Source: Siphonodentalium dalli
Lineage: Eukaryota > Mollusca > Scaphopoda > Gadilida > Siphonodentaliidae
Assembly: GCA_032622095.1 (NCBI GenBank)
Contig: CP136061.1
Location: forward strand, 3,658,001 to 3,722,000
Direction of reading: 5' to 3'
DNA length: 64,000 nucleotides
Below, one piece after another: positions 60,701 through 61,851 of this stretch (within the stretch, counting starts at the first letter, position 1; every line of letters begins with the position of its first letter). Both the position numbers and the translations under genes were made by a program. A model generated the notes under the pieces. That model searched no databases. It was not told where the DNA came from and was given only the letters and a program-made list of their open reading frames with translations.

Positions 60701-60770
60701 GTCGTGGGCTGACACGGATGAAACACGTGCAATCGTTGACAGAAGGGAACTAATCTCCAGATACGACTGA
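4181..60770 (+). CDS. SLC17-family (sialin/VGLUT-like) MFS transporter, complete gene in 11 coding exons
   Basis: Joining 4181-4333, 12740-12882, 17380-17494, 18816-18903, 21050-21136, 30531-30667, 34736-34885, 36243-36375, 38415-38531, 39509-39636 and 60606-60770 gives 1416 nt, 471 codons plus TGA, with every junction in phase and every intron GT-AG. The order of landmarks is that of SLC17 anion transporters: TM1 with a following N-glycosylation sequon (N40), an RV..G..EGG..PA stretch in TM4 (R130, E137), a VYDSP turn, VPWKSIMTSLP before TM7, an SKR..T..RK loop, GFSG, a Y..DQLTIAPAYS segment, and a C-terminal EDWQ.VF...FY block. Members move organic anions, often coupled to H+ or Na+, across lysosomal, vesicular or plasma membranes. 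Substrate cannot be read here. Oddities: the TM1 arginine aligns with K26, the TM4 histidine of sialin with F145, and the PGG loop after TM2 is degenerate. Length is close to the usual 470-500. Family assignment is by eye from remembered consensus. Confidence 0.9.
4905..5512 (+). mobile_element. Repeat C with GC-rich hairpin, copy 1
   Basis: About 600 bp closely matching 39777-40381. It begins with short direct repeats (CGGCCAATAAGTAGAAAACG) and ends in an inverted repeat whose arms include TTGACCGAGTTATGAGGC and GCCTCATAACTCGGCCAATA around a loop rich in CGGCCTGCGG. Probably a non-autonomous DNA element. Intron 1. Confidence 0.7.
5930..7900 (+). pseudogene. Decayed jockey/CR1-like LINE (ORF2 reverse transcriptase remnant)
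   Basis: Frames are broken, but read in pieces they give STPWINETITRLIRNRDKLY (near 5970), a KVSNQNENEIIS...FSLIKTYN linker with IPPLKHSETGSLSYSN (6139-6360), GPAQICP (6480), ICPLYKK (6610), NYRPISL (6650), KAFDKV (6808), WDMEFNPSK (6885), YIGVDIATNLEC (6990) and LEYAST (7145), then after an insertion a C-terminal NTEIEKVQRRG...SWNKFPPHIVELQITSIDTF tail ending at 7861. These are the successive landmarks of an RT and its C-terminal domain in non-LTR elements. Dead copy in intron 1. Confidence 0.85.
7169..7434. mobile_element. hAT-like insertion inside the LINE remnant
   Basis: Starts CAGGGTTGGGTAATC, typical of hAT termini, and is rich in AGTAATCGTAATC. Flanked by GTTTGATC (7161-7168) and CTTTGATC (7434-7441), an 8-bp duplication with one mismatch, overlapping the right end by one base. 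No matching right TIR is visible, so the end may be lost. It splits the RT remnant between its LEYAST and NTEIEKVQRR motifs. Confidence 0.5.
8826..9442. repeat. 33-bp satellite, about 19 units
   Basis: The unit CCCCGCTTTGAGGGATCTTC plus 13 more bases repeats with almost no variation; single changes are seen near 9115, 9344 and 9417. Because 33 is divisible by 3, frames stay open on both strands (11-residue repeats such as MKIPQSGEPKV on the minus strand). No splice or family evidence supports coding. It lies in intron 1. Confidence 0.92.
9482..9630. repeat. 49-bp tandem repeat, 3 units
   Basis: TTACTTTCTAAACATACATA followed by TACCTTCCGGTGCACTATGC repeats at 49-bp spacing, directly after the 33-bp satellite. 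The third unit degenerates into TTCTTTCTGC. Confidence 0.88.
9840..12305. repeat. 57-bp satellite, about 43 units, open on the minus strand for 842 codons
   Basis: The unit CTCACCATTGATATAAGTTG and 37 further bases repeats for 2.46 kb. On the minus strand it gives a 19-residue period (KKLTFEIVHDQLISMVRHL) bounded by diverged edge units (QIMYDQLTAMVKHL; QIVHDQLIAMVKHLAKGPNF). Variants fall into a few classes: H/Y from TGCAC/TACAC, R/N/K from GCCTC/GATTC/GCTTC, and K/T from CTTCTTA/CTTCGTA. H and Y units often alternate, implying a 114-bp dimer. It lies wholly in intron 1 on the strand opposite the gene. I see no promoter, splice or domain evidence for an antisense gene, so I call it a satellite. 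Confidence 0.88.
12578..12607. repeat. (TA)n microsatellite
   Basis: Run of TATATA about 30 bp, 130 bp upstream of exon 2. Confidence 0.9.
12740..12882 (+). CDS. SLC17-like exon 2 (TM2 and TM2-3 loop)
   Basis: The acceptor is ttttcactccag|TG and the donor is ACG|gtaagt. Phase in is 0 and phase out is 2. Residues 52-98 include DWSGADITLIYTAHGVGD, which sits where SLC17 proteins have the acidic W-x(4-6)-G...GY..TQ.PGG region, and end in LRFPPR. Proline is kept in QMPFA but the usual double glycine is lost. The donor is also the first unit of a 1.1-kb tandem array. The next in-frame codon past the donor is TAA (12884-12886), so use of any downstream decoy donor would truncate the protein. Confidence 0.88.
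12883..13975 (+). repeat. Degenerate 17-20 bp minisatellite seeded on the exon 2 splice donor
   Basis: About 60 units of the type GGTAAGTCTGCCGGGGAC or GATAAGTCTGCCGGGG. The first unit is the exon 2 donor itself (12881 CGGTAAGTCTG). Twenty or so units keep GGTAAG; many others read GATAAGT or TATAAGT. A block of about six units (AGATTATAAGTATGCCGGG through ATTACCTGAGGACG) recurs near 13300, 13551 and 13734, showing higher-order duplication. The array is GC-rich compared with its surroundings and ends in unique sequence near 13980. Confidence 0.9.
14194..14548. mobile_element. Double-hairpin foldback element
   Basis: Two 69-bp hairpins, 14194-14262 and 14480-14548, each with 27-bp perfect arms (GCCAATGCATTCTCTTATAT, then ATGCGAG). 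They flank about 215 bp, and the pair is itself inverted (AAAATTGTTAGGCC against GGCCTAACAATTTT). So each end is a palindrome within a longer inverted repeat. Intron 2. Confidence 0.85.
14549..16192. other. Intron 2, unremarkable stretch
   Basis: AT-rich sequence with one GGCCAA-rich scrap (15318-15410). No coding exon with good splice sites seen. Confidence 0.5.
15318..15410. repeat. Repeat G-like fragment (GGCCAA-rich)
   Basis: TTGGCCAAGATCAGAAAAAT, GGCCAAATTGGCCAAAAGAA and CTGGCCAGCGTGAA resemble the interior and right end of repeat G. A similar scrap is at 63425-63495. Confidence 0.4.
16193..17036. repeat. 27-bp satellite, about 31 units
   Basis: The unit CTATACACTAATATAACTAT plus ACAGGGT repeats without indels. 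The only recurrent variant is GGTCTATAC versus GGTATATAC. The 27-bp period leaves frames open on both strands (LYTNITIQG and RPCIVILVY), which is a length effect and not evidence of a gene. Intron 2. Confidence 0.93.
17037..17230. repeat. Diverged tandem repeat, about 60 bp x 3
   Basis: ATTTTGGCGTCTAAGGCGAA and GAACGAAAATCGTCCGAG recur as TTCTGGCATCTAAGGCGAA...AACGAAAATCGTCCGAG and then more weakly (TTGGTCTCTAACGCGAAAA). It abuts the 27-bp satellite, shortly before exon 3. Confidence 0.6.
17380..17494 (+). CDS. SLC17-like exon 3 (TM3-TM4)
   Basis: The acceptor is actatatttcag|G and the donor is GAG|gtgaat. Phase in is 2 and phase out is 0. It encodes residues 99 (split) to 137. The hydrophobic segment from IVGLLATLIGAM through PFVITR is followed by AMRVILGSLE, which aligns with the RVL.GLGEG motif of TM4. 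R130 and E137, charged residues conserved in the family, are present. Confidence 0.9.
17967..18252. mobile_element. MITE with TTAACCCTTTCTATACTAA termini (family E), copy 1
   Basis: The left end TTAACCCTTTCTATACTAA is matched inverted at the right end (TTAGTATAGAACGGGTTA). Internal inverted arms are 18114-18140 and 18182-18208 (GTTCAGATAATAAGTTCAAC). Intron 3. Its end sequence is the monomer core of the 45-bp satellite. Confidence 0.8.
18816..18903 (+). CDS. SLC17-like exon 4 (TM4 end, P.ER-like loop)
   Basis: The acceptor is cttccatttcag|GG and the donor is CTG|gtgaga. Phase in is 0 and phase out is 1. It encodes GGIIPASFGMLAVWVVPSKR and on to VGLVCSG (residues 138-167), matching the order EG...PA....W.P..ER......SG of SLC17 proteins. 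The position that is histidine in sialin is F145 in my alignment. Confidence 0.9.
19418..20263. mobile_element. Possible TIR element (CACTTCCGGGAA ends)
   Basis: CACTTCCGGGAAATGG at 19418 is inverted as CATTTTCCCGGAAGTGG near 20248-20264, about 845 bp apart. No clear target duplication and no transposase found. Intron 4. Confidence 0.4.
21050..21136 (+). CDS. SLC17-like exon 5 (TM5)
   Basis: The acceptor is gtaatattttcag|G and the donor is ATG|gtgagt. Phase in is 1 and phase out is 1. Residues 168-195 plus split codons read as a glycine- and leucine-rich helix followed by SWSFSLYVYG, the family's W...FY.FG turn. The 3' end of this exon with its donor is present again in decayed form about 60 bp downstream (21165-21221). 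Confidence 0.88.
21165..21221 (+). pseudogene. Decayed copy of the 3' end of exon 5 and its donor
   Basis: TATGCGAGCTGGGTCATTCA then GCCTCTATGTTGAGGGTGCG matches exon 5 TATGTGAGCTGGTCATTCAG then CCTATATGTATATGgtgagt, followed by similar intron (GATGGAGGTCAGTCA versus GACGGAGCAGTCA). One indel breaks the frame. Confidence 0.7.
21621..21787 (+). pseudogene. LINE ORF1 remnant, N-terminal part
   Basis: Reads RGQLKSVKPIRTG, SLLIECSRKIQADAPMQL and TPVLVTPHKTLNS, the pattern of jockey-clade ORF1 proteins upstream of their zinc knuckles. The frame breaks exactly where a TIR element begins (21788) and resumes at 25537. Confidence 0.75.
22835..23350. repeat. Direct repeat pair inside the TIR element
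   Basis: Both copies carry CTATARTTGCAWTTTCC, CCCGATCTTATRATGA, ATGGCC or GTGGCC, then TTTGAACAWAACCARYACCA and AGACACT. Confidence 0.65.
24595..25000. repeat. Two copies of the element's right-end region
   Basis: AACGCTCTTTAAATTCTTAA, AACNGTCCAAA and AAACTCTGAAAGTAGAC recur at 24650-24735 and 24822-24905. The second continues into CGCGACCGATTTTTTCGACC and AAAGGAATC, like the true right end at 25500-25530. Confidence 0.65.
25537..26810 (+). pseudogene. LINE ORF1 remnant with zinc knuckles, and LINE 3' tail
   Basis: From 25537 the reading resumes as SRAVLRTRDIADSSD and GVTEVRRFAKAVEGHN, breaks, then gives YIPNPLRWF (25711) with knuckle-like CARCSISGHEHKDC (25797) and CNGSF. Retroposon ORF1 proteins carry such CCHC knuckles after an IPNPLRCF motif. 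The tail AAACGACGTTAAATCAATAA at about 26788-26807 resembles molluscan LINE/SINE ends. Many stops; dead. Confidence 0.75.
27243..28213. repeat. 29-bp satellite, block 1
   Basis: The monomer ATAGGTTCATATTGGATCTA followed by GATATTCAC repeats about 33 times, with CTAGATATT, CTGAATATT and CTAAATATT subtypes in runs. Intron 5. Followed by a unique spacer and a second block. Confidence 0.93.
28214..28460. repeat. Satellite spacer, copy 1
   Basis: About 245 bp (GGACTTATTTTATTCTGAAA ... GTCATCTCAAAGTTTATTTA) that is nearly identical to 30156-30403. It shows that an array-plus-spacer unit was duplicated. Confidence 0.9.
28461..30155. repeat. 29-bp satellite, block 2
   Basis: Same monomer as block 1, about 58 units, more heterogeneous in the middle (irregular units near 29205, 29459 and 29500) and homogeneous at its 3' end. 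The 3' end shares GTTGGATCTAG and GGATATAGATATT variants with the end of block 1. Confidence 0.93.
30156..30403. repeat. Satellite spacer, copy 2
   Basis: Near-identical copy of 28214-28460 (for example TTGTGGTTGG versus TTATGGTTGG). It ends about 125 bp before exon 6. Confidence 0.9.
30531..30667 (+). CDS. SLC17-like exon 6 (TM6 and central loop)
   Basis: The acceptor is cgttttgtttacag|GT and the donor is CTG|gtaggt. Phase in is 1 and phase out is 0. Residues 197-241 include TWFFLLGIFVLTMVYDSPLT, then DCHIGERE, closely matching the family's WFLLW..LVYDSP..H..I...E block at the end of TM6 and start of the cytoplasmic loop. Confidence 0.9.
30683..30725. repeat. (TA)n microsatellite
   Basis: Run of about 20 AT dinucleotides starting 15 bp after the exon 6 donor. 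Confidence 0.92.
30745..30925. repeat. Degenerate tandem repeat
   Basis: Three rough copies of CTCTCTGTTRACTGNTAYTC followed by GGATTCA... and GATTMAYMCCTC. Intron 6. Confidence 0.5.
32205..32925. mobile_element. Repeat F (AAAGGTACATAATCCG ends), copy 1
   Basis: The start AAAGGTACATAATCCGATTC is echoed inverted at the end (GGATTATAAATCTTT). Internal TTAGCTTTGATGGGTCGGTT then CTTCGACTC and ACCCCCGAAGCCAA blocks are shared with 55515-56446 and 60180-60345. Intron 6. Confidence 0.65.
32985..33080. mobile_element. Family E MITE, right-end fragment
   Basis: AAATGTTCAGATAATAAGTT, its inverse TTGTTGAACTTATTATCTGA, then AATCGTCAATGTGTACTTAG and TATAGAAGGG. Confidence 0.75.
33260..33350. mobile_element. 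Family E MITE, left-end fragment
   Basis: ATTACCCTTTCTATACTAAT, TTGATGAGTAGT, then AAATGTTCAGATAATAGGTT and CAACAAACGAC. Confidence 0.7.
33474..33868. mobile_element. Repeat G (GTTCACACTG termini), copy 1
   Basis: Starts GTTCACACTGTCAT and carries CATGGCAGTGCACCATCAA, GAATCCTTTGTCTGTCATAA, TGCTGAATGGTAGAT and AAAGATTTTCGGCCCA in the same order as 60958-61935. Intron 6. Confidence 0.7.
34262..34479. mobile_element. Mariner/pogo-like foldback MITE (family H), copy 1
   Basis: TACAGTAATGCCC...GGGCATTACTGTA with about 100-bp arms that are almost perfectly complementary (34262-34370 against 34375-34479). The ends CAGTAATGC are flanked by TA, the target of Tc1/mariner-type elements. Intron 6, 256 bp before exon 7. 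Confidence 0.85.
34736..34885 (+). CDS. SLC17-like exon 7 (TM7)
   Basis: The acceptor is attaattttaaag|CT and the donor is ACG|gttagt. Phase in and out are 0, 50 codons (242-291). VPWKSIMTSLPVIAVMAATF followed by CRNW and TEQPQYFKDSFG is the most diagnostic SLC17 block in the gene (IPWKSI.TS.PV.A...A.FC..W......QP.YF...FG). Confidence 0.95.
36243..36375 (+). CDS. SLC17-like exon 8 (TM8 and TM8-9 loop)
   Basis: The acceptor is actttattgcag|AT and the donor is TTG|gtaaga. Phase in is 0 and phase out is 1. IGLLGCVPHFLM, then GFIVDAATQSKRLT and ARKMANSLG, match GLLSALPHL.M...., the D...RSK..ST...RK loop (second MFS motif A region) and the glycine that ends it. Confidence 0.93.
36992..37058. repeat. 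Short hairpin in intron 8
   Basis: TATTTTCAATGGAAGGG pairs with CCCTCCATTGAAAATA across about 33 bp. Confidence 0.65.
37347..37982. mobile_element. TIR element in intron 8
   Basis: CCAAAAAAAAGTGTTTTGGT, TCTCGGGC at the left pairs with GCCTGAGAACCAAAACC, TTTTTTTTGTGTTGG at the right, about 635 bp apart. No coding sequence seen. Confidence 0.6.
38156..38414 (+). pseudogene. Partial tandem copies of the exon 9 start and its upstream intron
   Basis: A unit of about 140 bp (ATATGTAGATTCTTTGTA ... GGTTTATGACTGCGTTA ... TATGTAG|GTTTTG) occurs twice, near 38156-38294 and 38296-38414, each ending in exon 9-like sequence. The older copy (38227-38273) reads GTTTTGTGATTGAGGCTATG with losses. The nearer one (38370-38414) is intact, in frame and 42/45 identical to the real exon start. 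Confidence 0.75.
38415..38531 (+). CDS. SLC17-like exon 9 (TM9-TM10), with an alternative upstream acceptor at 38370
   Basis: The acceptor is gttgtattttgtag|GT and the donor is GCAG|gtatta. Phase in is 1 and phase out is 1. GFGIEAIFMMALYFVESN and the later GVGFSGLIVAG match the GFG.EA......LA.GFSG..ISG block. Bases 38370-38414 are a 45-bp in-frame tandem copy of the exon's first 45 bases, preceded by its own good acceptor (ggttttctgtag). Use of that acceptor would lengthen the exon to 162 nt and repeat 15 residues. The short form is preferred because its length fits the family. Confidence 0.9.
38546..38660. mobile_element. Family E MITE fragment just after exon 9
   Basis: CTCTTCTACTAAATACTCAT, TGATGGGTAGTTCCC, CAGATAATTAGTTCAACAAA and the partial inverse GTTAAATTACTTATCTGAGC. 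It starts 14 bp after the exon 9 donor. Confidence 0.65.
39401..39482 (+). pseudogene. Decayed duplicate of exon 10
   Basis: After its own acceptor (ggttttatttccag) it reads YQSDHLSIAPAYSP in the exon 10 frame, then a deletion and an in-frame TAG. The end GTAGGATCGACGGGGACCGT still matches exon 10 GTAGGATGCACGGTGACCGT. Separated from the real exon by 26 bp. Confidence 0.85.
39509..39636 (+). CDS. SLC17-like exon 10 (TM10-TM11, APAYS motif)
   Basis: The acceptor is gttttctttgcag|GG and the donor is CAC|gtaagc. Phase in is 1 and phase out is 0. YQSDQLTIAPAYSPIIVAYT matches the N..DIAP.YA...MG segment of SLC17 proteins, followed by a small-residue-rich helix ending VGDNH. A decayed copy of this exon lies immediately upstream at 39401-39482. 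Confidence 0.92.
39655..39775 (+). repeat. Dispersed repeat B, copy 2
   Basis: CGGTCTATCTCTCTATAACA, ACAGTTTCCTGGTTATAAAA and GAGTCGAAGACTCCTATCTG, beginning 19 bp after the exon 10 donor and running into the GC-hairpin repeat at 39777. Confidence 0.65.
39777..40381 (+). mobile_element. Repeat C with GC-rich hairpin, copy 2
   Basis: Second copy of the 4905-5512 element in the same orientation, in intron 10. The terminal inverted repeat (ATATTGACCGAGTTATGAGG versus CCTCATAACTCGGCCAATAT) is better preserved here. Confidence 0.72.
40540..40670 (-). repeat. Dispersed repeat B, copy 3, giving rise to the 50-bp satellite
   Basis: Reversed order of blocks: TTGATAGAAGCCTTTCGGGA, ATCGACTCATATATATTATT, ATACCCCGGAAACTATATAT, then GAGATCGACC. 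The satellite continues from its GGAAACTATATA segment. Confidence 0.7.
40625..41465. repeat. 50-bp satellite, about 16 units
   Basis: The unit GGAAACTATATAAAACGTGT followed by TTAGAAAGAGATAGACCATC and TTTGTACCCA repeats through intron 10. Read on the minus strand, the monomer matches part of the dispersed repeat seen at 1895-2000 and 39655-39775. The array starts inside a minus-strand copy of that repeat (40540-40670). Confidence 0.9.
42260..42690 (+). repeat. Dispersed repeat A, copy 2
   Basis: Same block order as 120-445, with an extra segment near 42540-42640. A weaker fragment (GTACGCTCTTTGTTTTCATT ... GGCCGGCGCCATAAAACGAA) lies at 32040-32110. Confidence 0.65.
43399..43695. repeat. ACCCAGGT-rich degenerate repeat
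   Basis: Irregular repetition of TACCCAGGT/TTTACACCCAGGTA. Its left edge CCCATATAAAAATGTAC is the inverse of the right edge of the 58.4-59.2 kb array (TACATTTTTATATGGG near 59198-59215), so both belong to one family. Confidence 0.65.
43727..45560. repeat. 45-bp satellite, about 40 degenerate units
   Basis: The unit GTAGTTACCTTATTAACCCT plus TTCTATATTAAAGCATCATT and GACGT recurs with 5-20% variation. The core TTAACCCTTTCTATA is the terminal sequence of the dispersed element at 17967-18252, and the GACGGGTAGTT part matches its subterminal GATGGGTAGTT. Intron 10. Confidence 0.9.
45561..46245. other. Intron 10, unremarkable stretch
   Basis: AT-rich, no repeat or coding signal recognised between the 45-bp satellite and the LINE 3' end. 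Confidence 0.45.
46246..46780 (+). pseudogene. LINE 3' end: C-terminal domain of reverse transcriptase ORF
   Basis: One frame reads MDYADTIWDPYQQNHIDKLE, RIQRRVARFI, then after a stop at 46604-46606 continues PYVSAQFANSTF...TICDWNQLEESL and VDSFKSAL to a stop near 46770. This is the C-terminal region after the RT in jockey/CR1 elements (compare 7440-7861). 5'-truncated, one stop, intron 10. Fresher than the intron 1 LINE. Confidence 0.85.
47027..47230. repeat. Direct repeat, about 131-bp spacing
   Basis: GGTAATCCCTAAATACCAGG, AGGACGCGGCGTAGAAACTT, ACAACAGTTGTTACACGACA recurs as GGTAATCCCTACATACCAGG, AGGACAAGGCATTGAAACTT, ACAACAGTTGTTACACGGCA. Confidence 0.8.
47538..47878 (+). mobile_element. 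Repeat I MITE (GCGACACCAATTTTTAAGTC ends), copy 1
   Basis: About 30-bp terminal inverted repeats (GACACCAATTTTTAAGTCTG at the left; CAGACTTAAAAATTGGTGT at the right) around GC- and A-rich tracts and CAGAACCGGATGCGACAGCA. Intron 10. Confidence 0.85.
48031..48723. mobile_element. TIR element (GGCCAAAGAAAAAAGAT ends)
   Basis: GGCCAAAGAAAAAAGATACT, ATGTTTCCG at 48031 is inverted as CGGAAACATACAATCTTTTT, TCTTTGGCC ending at 48723. About 690 bp, with TACATGTA-rich interior and no coding sequence. Confidence 0.75.
48772..49688. mobile_element. TIR element (GGCTCCAAATAAA ends) hosting repeat D copy 2
   Basis: GGCTCCAAATAAAAGTGCAG at the left and CATATTTATTTGGAGCCC at the right. Subterminal AGACCCAAATAATAGTGCAG, GGGG and AGACCCAAATAAGCACTGTG, CAGGGGGGG occur on both sides. 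The 49147-49445 foldback sits inside. Confidence 0.7.
49147..49445 (-). mobile_element. Repeat D, copy 2, nested in a larger TIR element
   Basis: Near-perfect hairpin: arms about 49148-49200 and 49217-49271 (CATGGGGTTTTGACCGCG against CGCGGTCGAAACCCATG; ATCAGCAAACT against AGTTTGCTGAT). Followed by AATATAAATATAC-type and CATTATGAACTAGGATTGT blocks shared with copy 1. It lies inside the element at 48772-49688. Confidence 0.7.
49689..50807. other. Intron 10, unremarkable stretch
   Basis: AT-rich with scattered TACATGTA. Nothing else recognised. Confidence 0.45.
50808..50965. mobile_element. Family H MITE, copy 2
   Basis: TACAGTAATTCTAGAGCTAA, TTAATCGACTCCTTAACTAC at the left and TTAAGGAGTCGATTAATTAG, AGCATTACTGTA at the right. 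Right arm internally deleted. Confidence 0.8.
51547..51804 (+). repeat. 5' LTR
   Basis: 258 bp, TGTCGGGGATTAG to TTACCGACA. Contains TGTATATATCGG (TATA-like) and an ACGCGC...GCGCGT palindrome near 51640-51660. Confidence 0.9.
51807..51825 (+). promoter_or_regulatory. Putative primer-binding site
   Basis: TGGTCCCTCGAACCGGATC, starting with the TGG expected to pair with a tRNA CCA end, 2 bases after the LTR. Which tRNA it fits I cannot say. Confidence 0.55.
51837..52901 (+). CDS. 354-aa ORF of the miniature LTR element, function unknown
   Basis: Starts at the first ATG after the primer-binding-like site and runs uninterrupted across the whole interior. Its stop TAG lies 13 bases into the 3' LTR. 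Residues 1-95 look helical and acidic (LFDDTLDLVHKADVLMDLLS, then ECAEELLDIQLLI). Residues 100-255 are rich in S, T, P and D and probably disordered. The C-terminal third has several cysteines (LPDVCSVIECELHVPCVPG). No zinc knuckle, DTG, YxDD or DDE motif is visible. It may be a gag-like protein that lost the pol region, or a foreign insert. Not recognised. An intact ORF between identical LTRs argues for a recent insertion. Confidence 0.7.
   Translation: MNSTKERMSITIWTHLFDDTLDLVHKADVLMDLLSLECAEELLDIQLLIRTNVKALGRSSWDLIEHIENDDAYLREADIIGVAMRGVRDRCSMIGHLDVRDTCTTQLVQYLPSTEADHQEFTVPSSFGDRNSADVPVPNGLNSVRTEPVTADSDTLISIDASVSGSKTPGYSIPCQMDPQSDVLASGAHTSRSISSDDQPTSPMYTPTTPGILMAAATCTPLVGENSNDLDTRNSSEPPENDACEYVIDVLHGSHTLDSLLSPVHSNSKADSRDVFAYVALGLPDVCSVIECELHVPCVPGLRSLAIPTKLSFGPTLKRSTACLTLNGHFNAKLTSSLFPNLDFCSVPPEDVGD
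52889..53146 (+). repeat. 3' LTR
   Basis: Identical to the 5' LTR by eye over 258 bp. Preceded by a short purine run (GGAGGA) that could serve as polypurine tract. Confidence 0.9.
53147..54065. other. Intron 10, TACATGTACATG-rich stretch
   Basis: Several TACATGTACATGTAC runs (53260-53330, 53875-53890, 53980-54005). No gene seen. Confidence 0.5.
54066..54234. mobile_element. Family H MITE, copy 3
   Basis: TACAGTAATGCTCTAATTAA ... GGGCACTACTGTA, with CCACAGCAGAATTACGGGTA inverted as TAATTCTGCTGTGGTTAAGG. Left arm internally deleted. A 5' scrap of the family is at 55129-55175. Confidence 0.8.
54331..54590. repeat. 133-bp tandem duplication
   Basis: TACTGACATCAAATGACTGA ... AACTTTATTGAGCACT occurs at 54331 and 54464 with one visible difference (GCAGTGCAGCC versus GCAGGGCAGCC). 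Recent. Confidence 0.92.
54796..54911. repeat. Nested hairpin
   Basis: AAGTGGTCCTGCTAATATGC, TATGATGC and TGGTCCTGCTGAATTGCTAT at the left pair with ATAGCAATTAAGCAGGACC and GCATCATAGCACATTAGCAG, GAACACTT at the right. Confidence 0.8.
55515..56446. mobile_element. Repeat F head-to-head pair: inverted repeat with arms of about 460 bp
   Basis: AAAGGTACTCAATCCGGTTC at the left is inverted as GAATCTGATTGAGCACCTTT at the right. Between them the arms match block for block: ACCACTGTCAACTA against TAGTTGACAGTGGT, GTTATCCATCTTCATC against GATGAAGATGGATAAC, AGCTTTGATAGGTGG against CCACCTACATGTATCAAAGCT. The axis is near 55978 (TGCATCTTTAAA against TTTAAAGATGCA). Intron 10. Confidence 0.88.
56479..56863 (-). 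mobile_element. Repeat I MITE, copy 2
   Basis: Same element reversed: GGCGACACCAATTTTTAAGT ... ACTTAAAAATTGGTGTCGCC with TGCTGTCGCATCCGGTTCTG inside. Adjacent to the right end of the repeat F palindrome. Confidence 0.87.
56883..57110. repeat. Diverged direct repeat
   Basis: AACTTCAGTTTGTGTGATCA, TATCTGAACCAAATGTGGTA recurs as AATTTTAGTTTGTGTGATCA, AATCTGAATCAAATTTGGTA at about 160-bp spacing. Confidence 0.6.
57111..58436. other. Intron 10, unremarkable stretch
   Basis: AT-rich with TACATGTA runs near 58018, 58110 and 58142. No exon recognised. Confidence 0.45.
58437..59130. repeat. Palindromic minisatellite: two opposed arrays of TACCCAGGTGTACCTTGGTG
   Basis: From 58437 to about 58655 the unit TACCCAGGTGTACCTTGGTG (+ TTTTCT) runs forward, about 8 copies. 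From 58661 the same sequence runs in reverse (AAGAAAACACCAAGGTACAC, CTGGGTGGGAAACACC) to about 59130. The axis is near 58655-58665, so the arms could fold on each other. Overlapping frames give PGVPWC-type repeats on both strands, which I do not take as coding. Confidence 0.85.
60178..60350. mobile_element. Repeat F fragment
   Basis: TAATAGCTCTGAGTTTTTGA, GGGTGGTTCCTTCGACTCAA, CACCGAGGCCGAAGAAATAG and a GTCGAACAGGGTATAATTA end resemble the arms at 55515-56446. Confidence 0.55.
60518..60580 (+). pseudogene. Decayed duplicate of the first part of exon 11
   Basis: AATATAGAAGATCGAAAGAA then AGTTTTTCTGGTGACTGTTA matches exon 11 GATATAGAAGATTGGCAGAC then AGTTTTTCTGGTGACTTCTA, again preceded by an AG (ccgcag). 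The conserved tryptophan is lost. Ends before the TM12 motif is complete. Confidence 0.8.
60606..60770 (+). CDS. SLC17-like exon 11 (TM12, C-terminus, stop)
   Basis: The acceptor is attttttttcttcag|GA and the phase is 0. DIEDWQTVFLVTSITSLVGV leads into VFYDIFSS and QSWAD, the family's EW..VF......GG..FY..F.S...Q.WA terminus. After it come 22 hydrophilic residues ending SRYD and TGA at 60768-60770. It is separated from exon 10 by a 21-kb intron. A degraded copy of its first half lies just upstream at 60518-60580. Confidence 0.93.
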   Translation, partial: DIEDWQTVFLVTSITSLVGVVFYDIFSSSHVQSWADTDETRAIVDRRELISRYD

Positions 60771-60848
60771 AGAAGGCTGACATTAACAGATAATTCTATA
60801 AAATGACATAATTCCAGAAACGTCCACGTGTGAAGGAAATGAAACATC

Positions 60849-60941
60849 AATAAATGAAATAATTCAAGGCAATGTATCCAGTCTTCCATTTCCTGAGACA
60901 AAAGTGATGTATCTTTTGCAACCATATTCTTCACAATAAAT
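60849..60941 (+). terminator. Candidate poly(A) signals of the SLC17-like gene
   Basis: AATAAA occurs at 60849-60854 and 60936-60941, 79 and 166 bases after the stop codon. Either could end a short 3' UTR before the dispersed repeat that starts near 60958. Sequence motif only. Confidence 0.45.
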
Positions 60942-61388
60942 AGACAATATGGTGTGAAGGGTTCACGCTGTCATTTTGTTTTATCCCAATCAGAAATCTA
61001 ATTGAAAAACCCAAATTGATTTTGTAACAGGAGCGACTCGAGAATAAGATTTATAGTATCACCTTCTGCTAATTGATTAGGTGAAACAGCTTAATGAATA
61101 AAAAGCAACTCATGGCAGTGCACTATCAACGCAATAAAATAAAACAGTAATGAGGCTTAGCACTAATGAATCCTATGTCTGTCATAATGCTGAATGGTAG
61201 ATCGTCGGTAGTTGTATATTGTCAAGTAACAATGGTGGGATTAAAGAAATCTTATACACGGCATTTGAAGGTATGGACATAATTATATAGAATGTTAGAT
61301 GTTAAATAAAATAAATTTATTATCTATTCCTTAACTAACACAATTTCTGATTGGGCGAAAGCCGTCACATGATAATCCGGGAAAAAGT

Positions 61389-61422
61389 CATATTGAACTC
61401 CAGAGTGTTCAATATGACTTTA
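61389..61422. repeat. Short hairpin
   Basis: AGTCATATTGAACTC and its inverse GTTCAATATGACT with a short loop, followed by GTGACGTCACGGC. Confidence 0.7.
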
Positions 61423-61717
61423 TTATCGGGACTTCGTGACGTCACGGCGTAACTCTATTGCCAAATGAATCAATCGGTGAAGTTGTGATGCGCGCGCAAT
61501 AATCTGGTGTATTTAGCAGACGTTTCACTTCCGCGTTGAGTTTGTTTTTTACTGCCGTGTTTACTGTTCCAAATCATGCTTTCTAATGATCAAATACACG
61601 CTTTTACAGATAATCAGGTGGCAACAAATACCAAGAATAACCACAAAAGTTTTACTACCAAAATTTGGATAAACATACAGATGGATATTAAAAATGTCAT
61701 TATACAATGTTGCACGT

Positions 61718-61851
61718 ACAGTGTGTGTTTTCCTTGTACTCGTCCAGGTTATGGTGAAAAGTCACATTAGACTCGACATCGTGTCTCGCCTATATGACTC
61801 TTCACCATAACCTGAACTCGTACAAGAAAACACATACTGTACACAACAGTG
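61718..61851. repeat. Hairpin with about 48-bp arms
   Basis: ACAGTGTGTGTTTTCCTTGT, ACTCGTCCAGGTTATGGTGA at the left pair with TCACCATAACCTGAACTCGT, ACAAGAAAACACATACTGT at the right. Confidence 0.8.
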
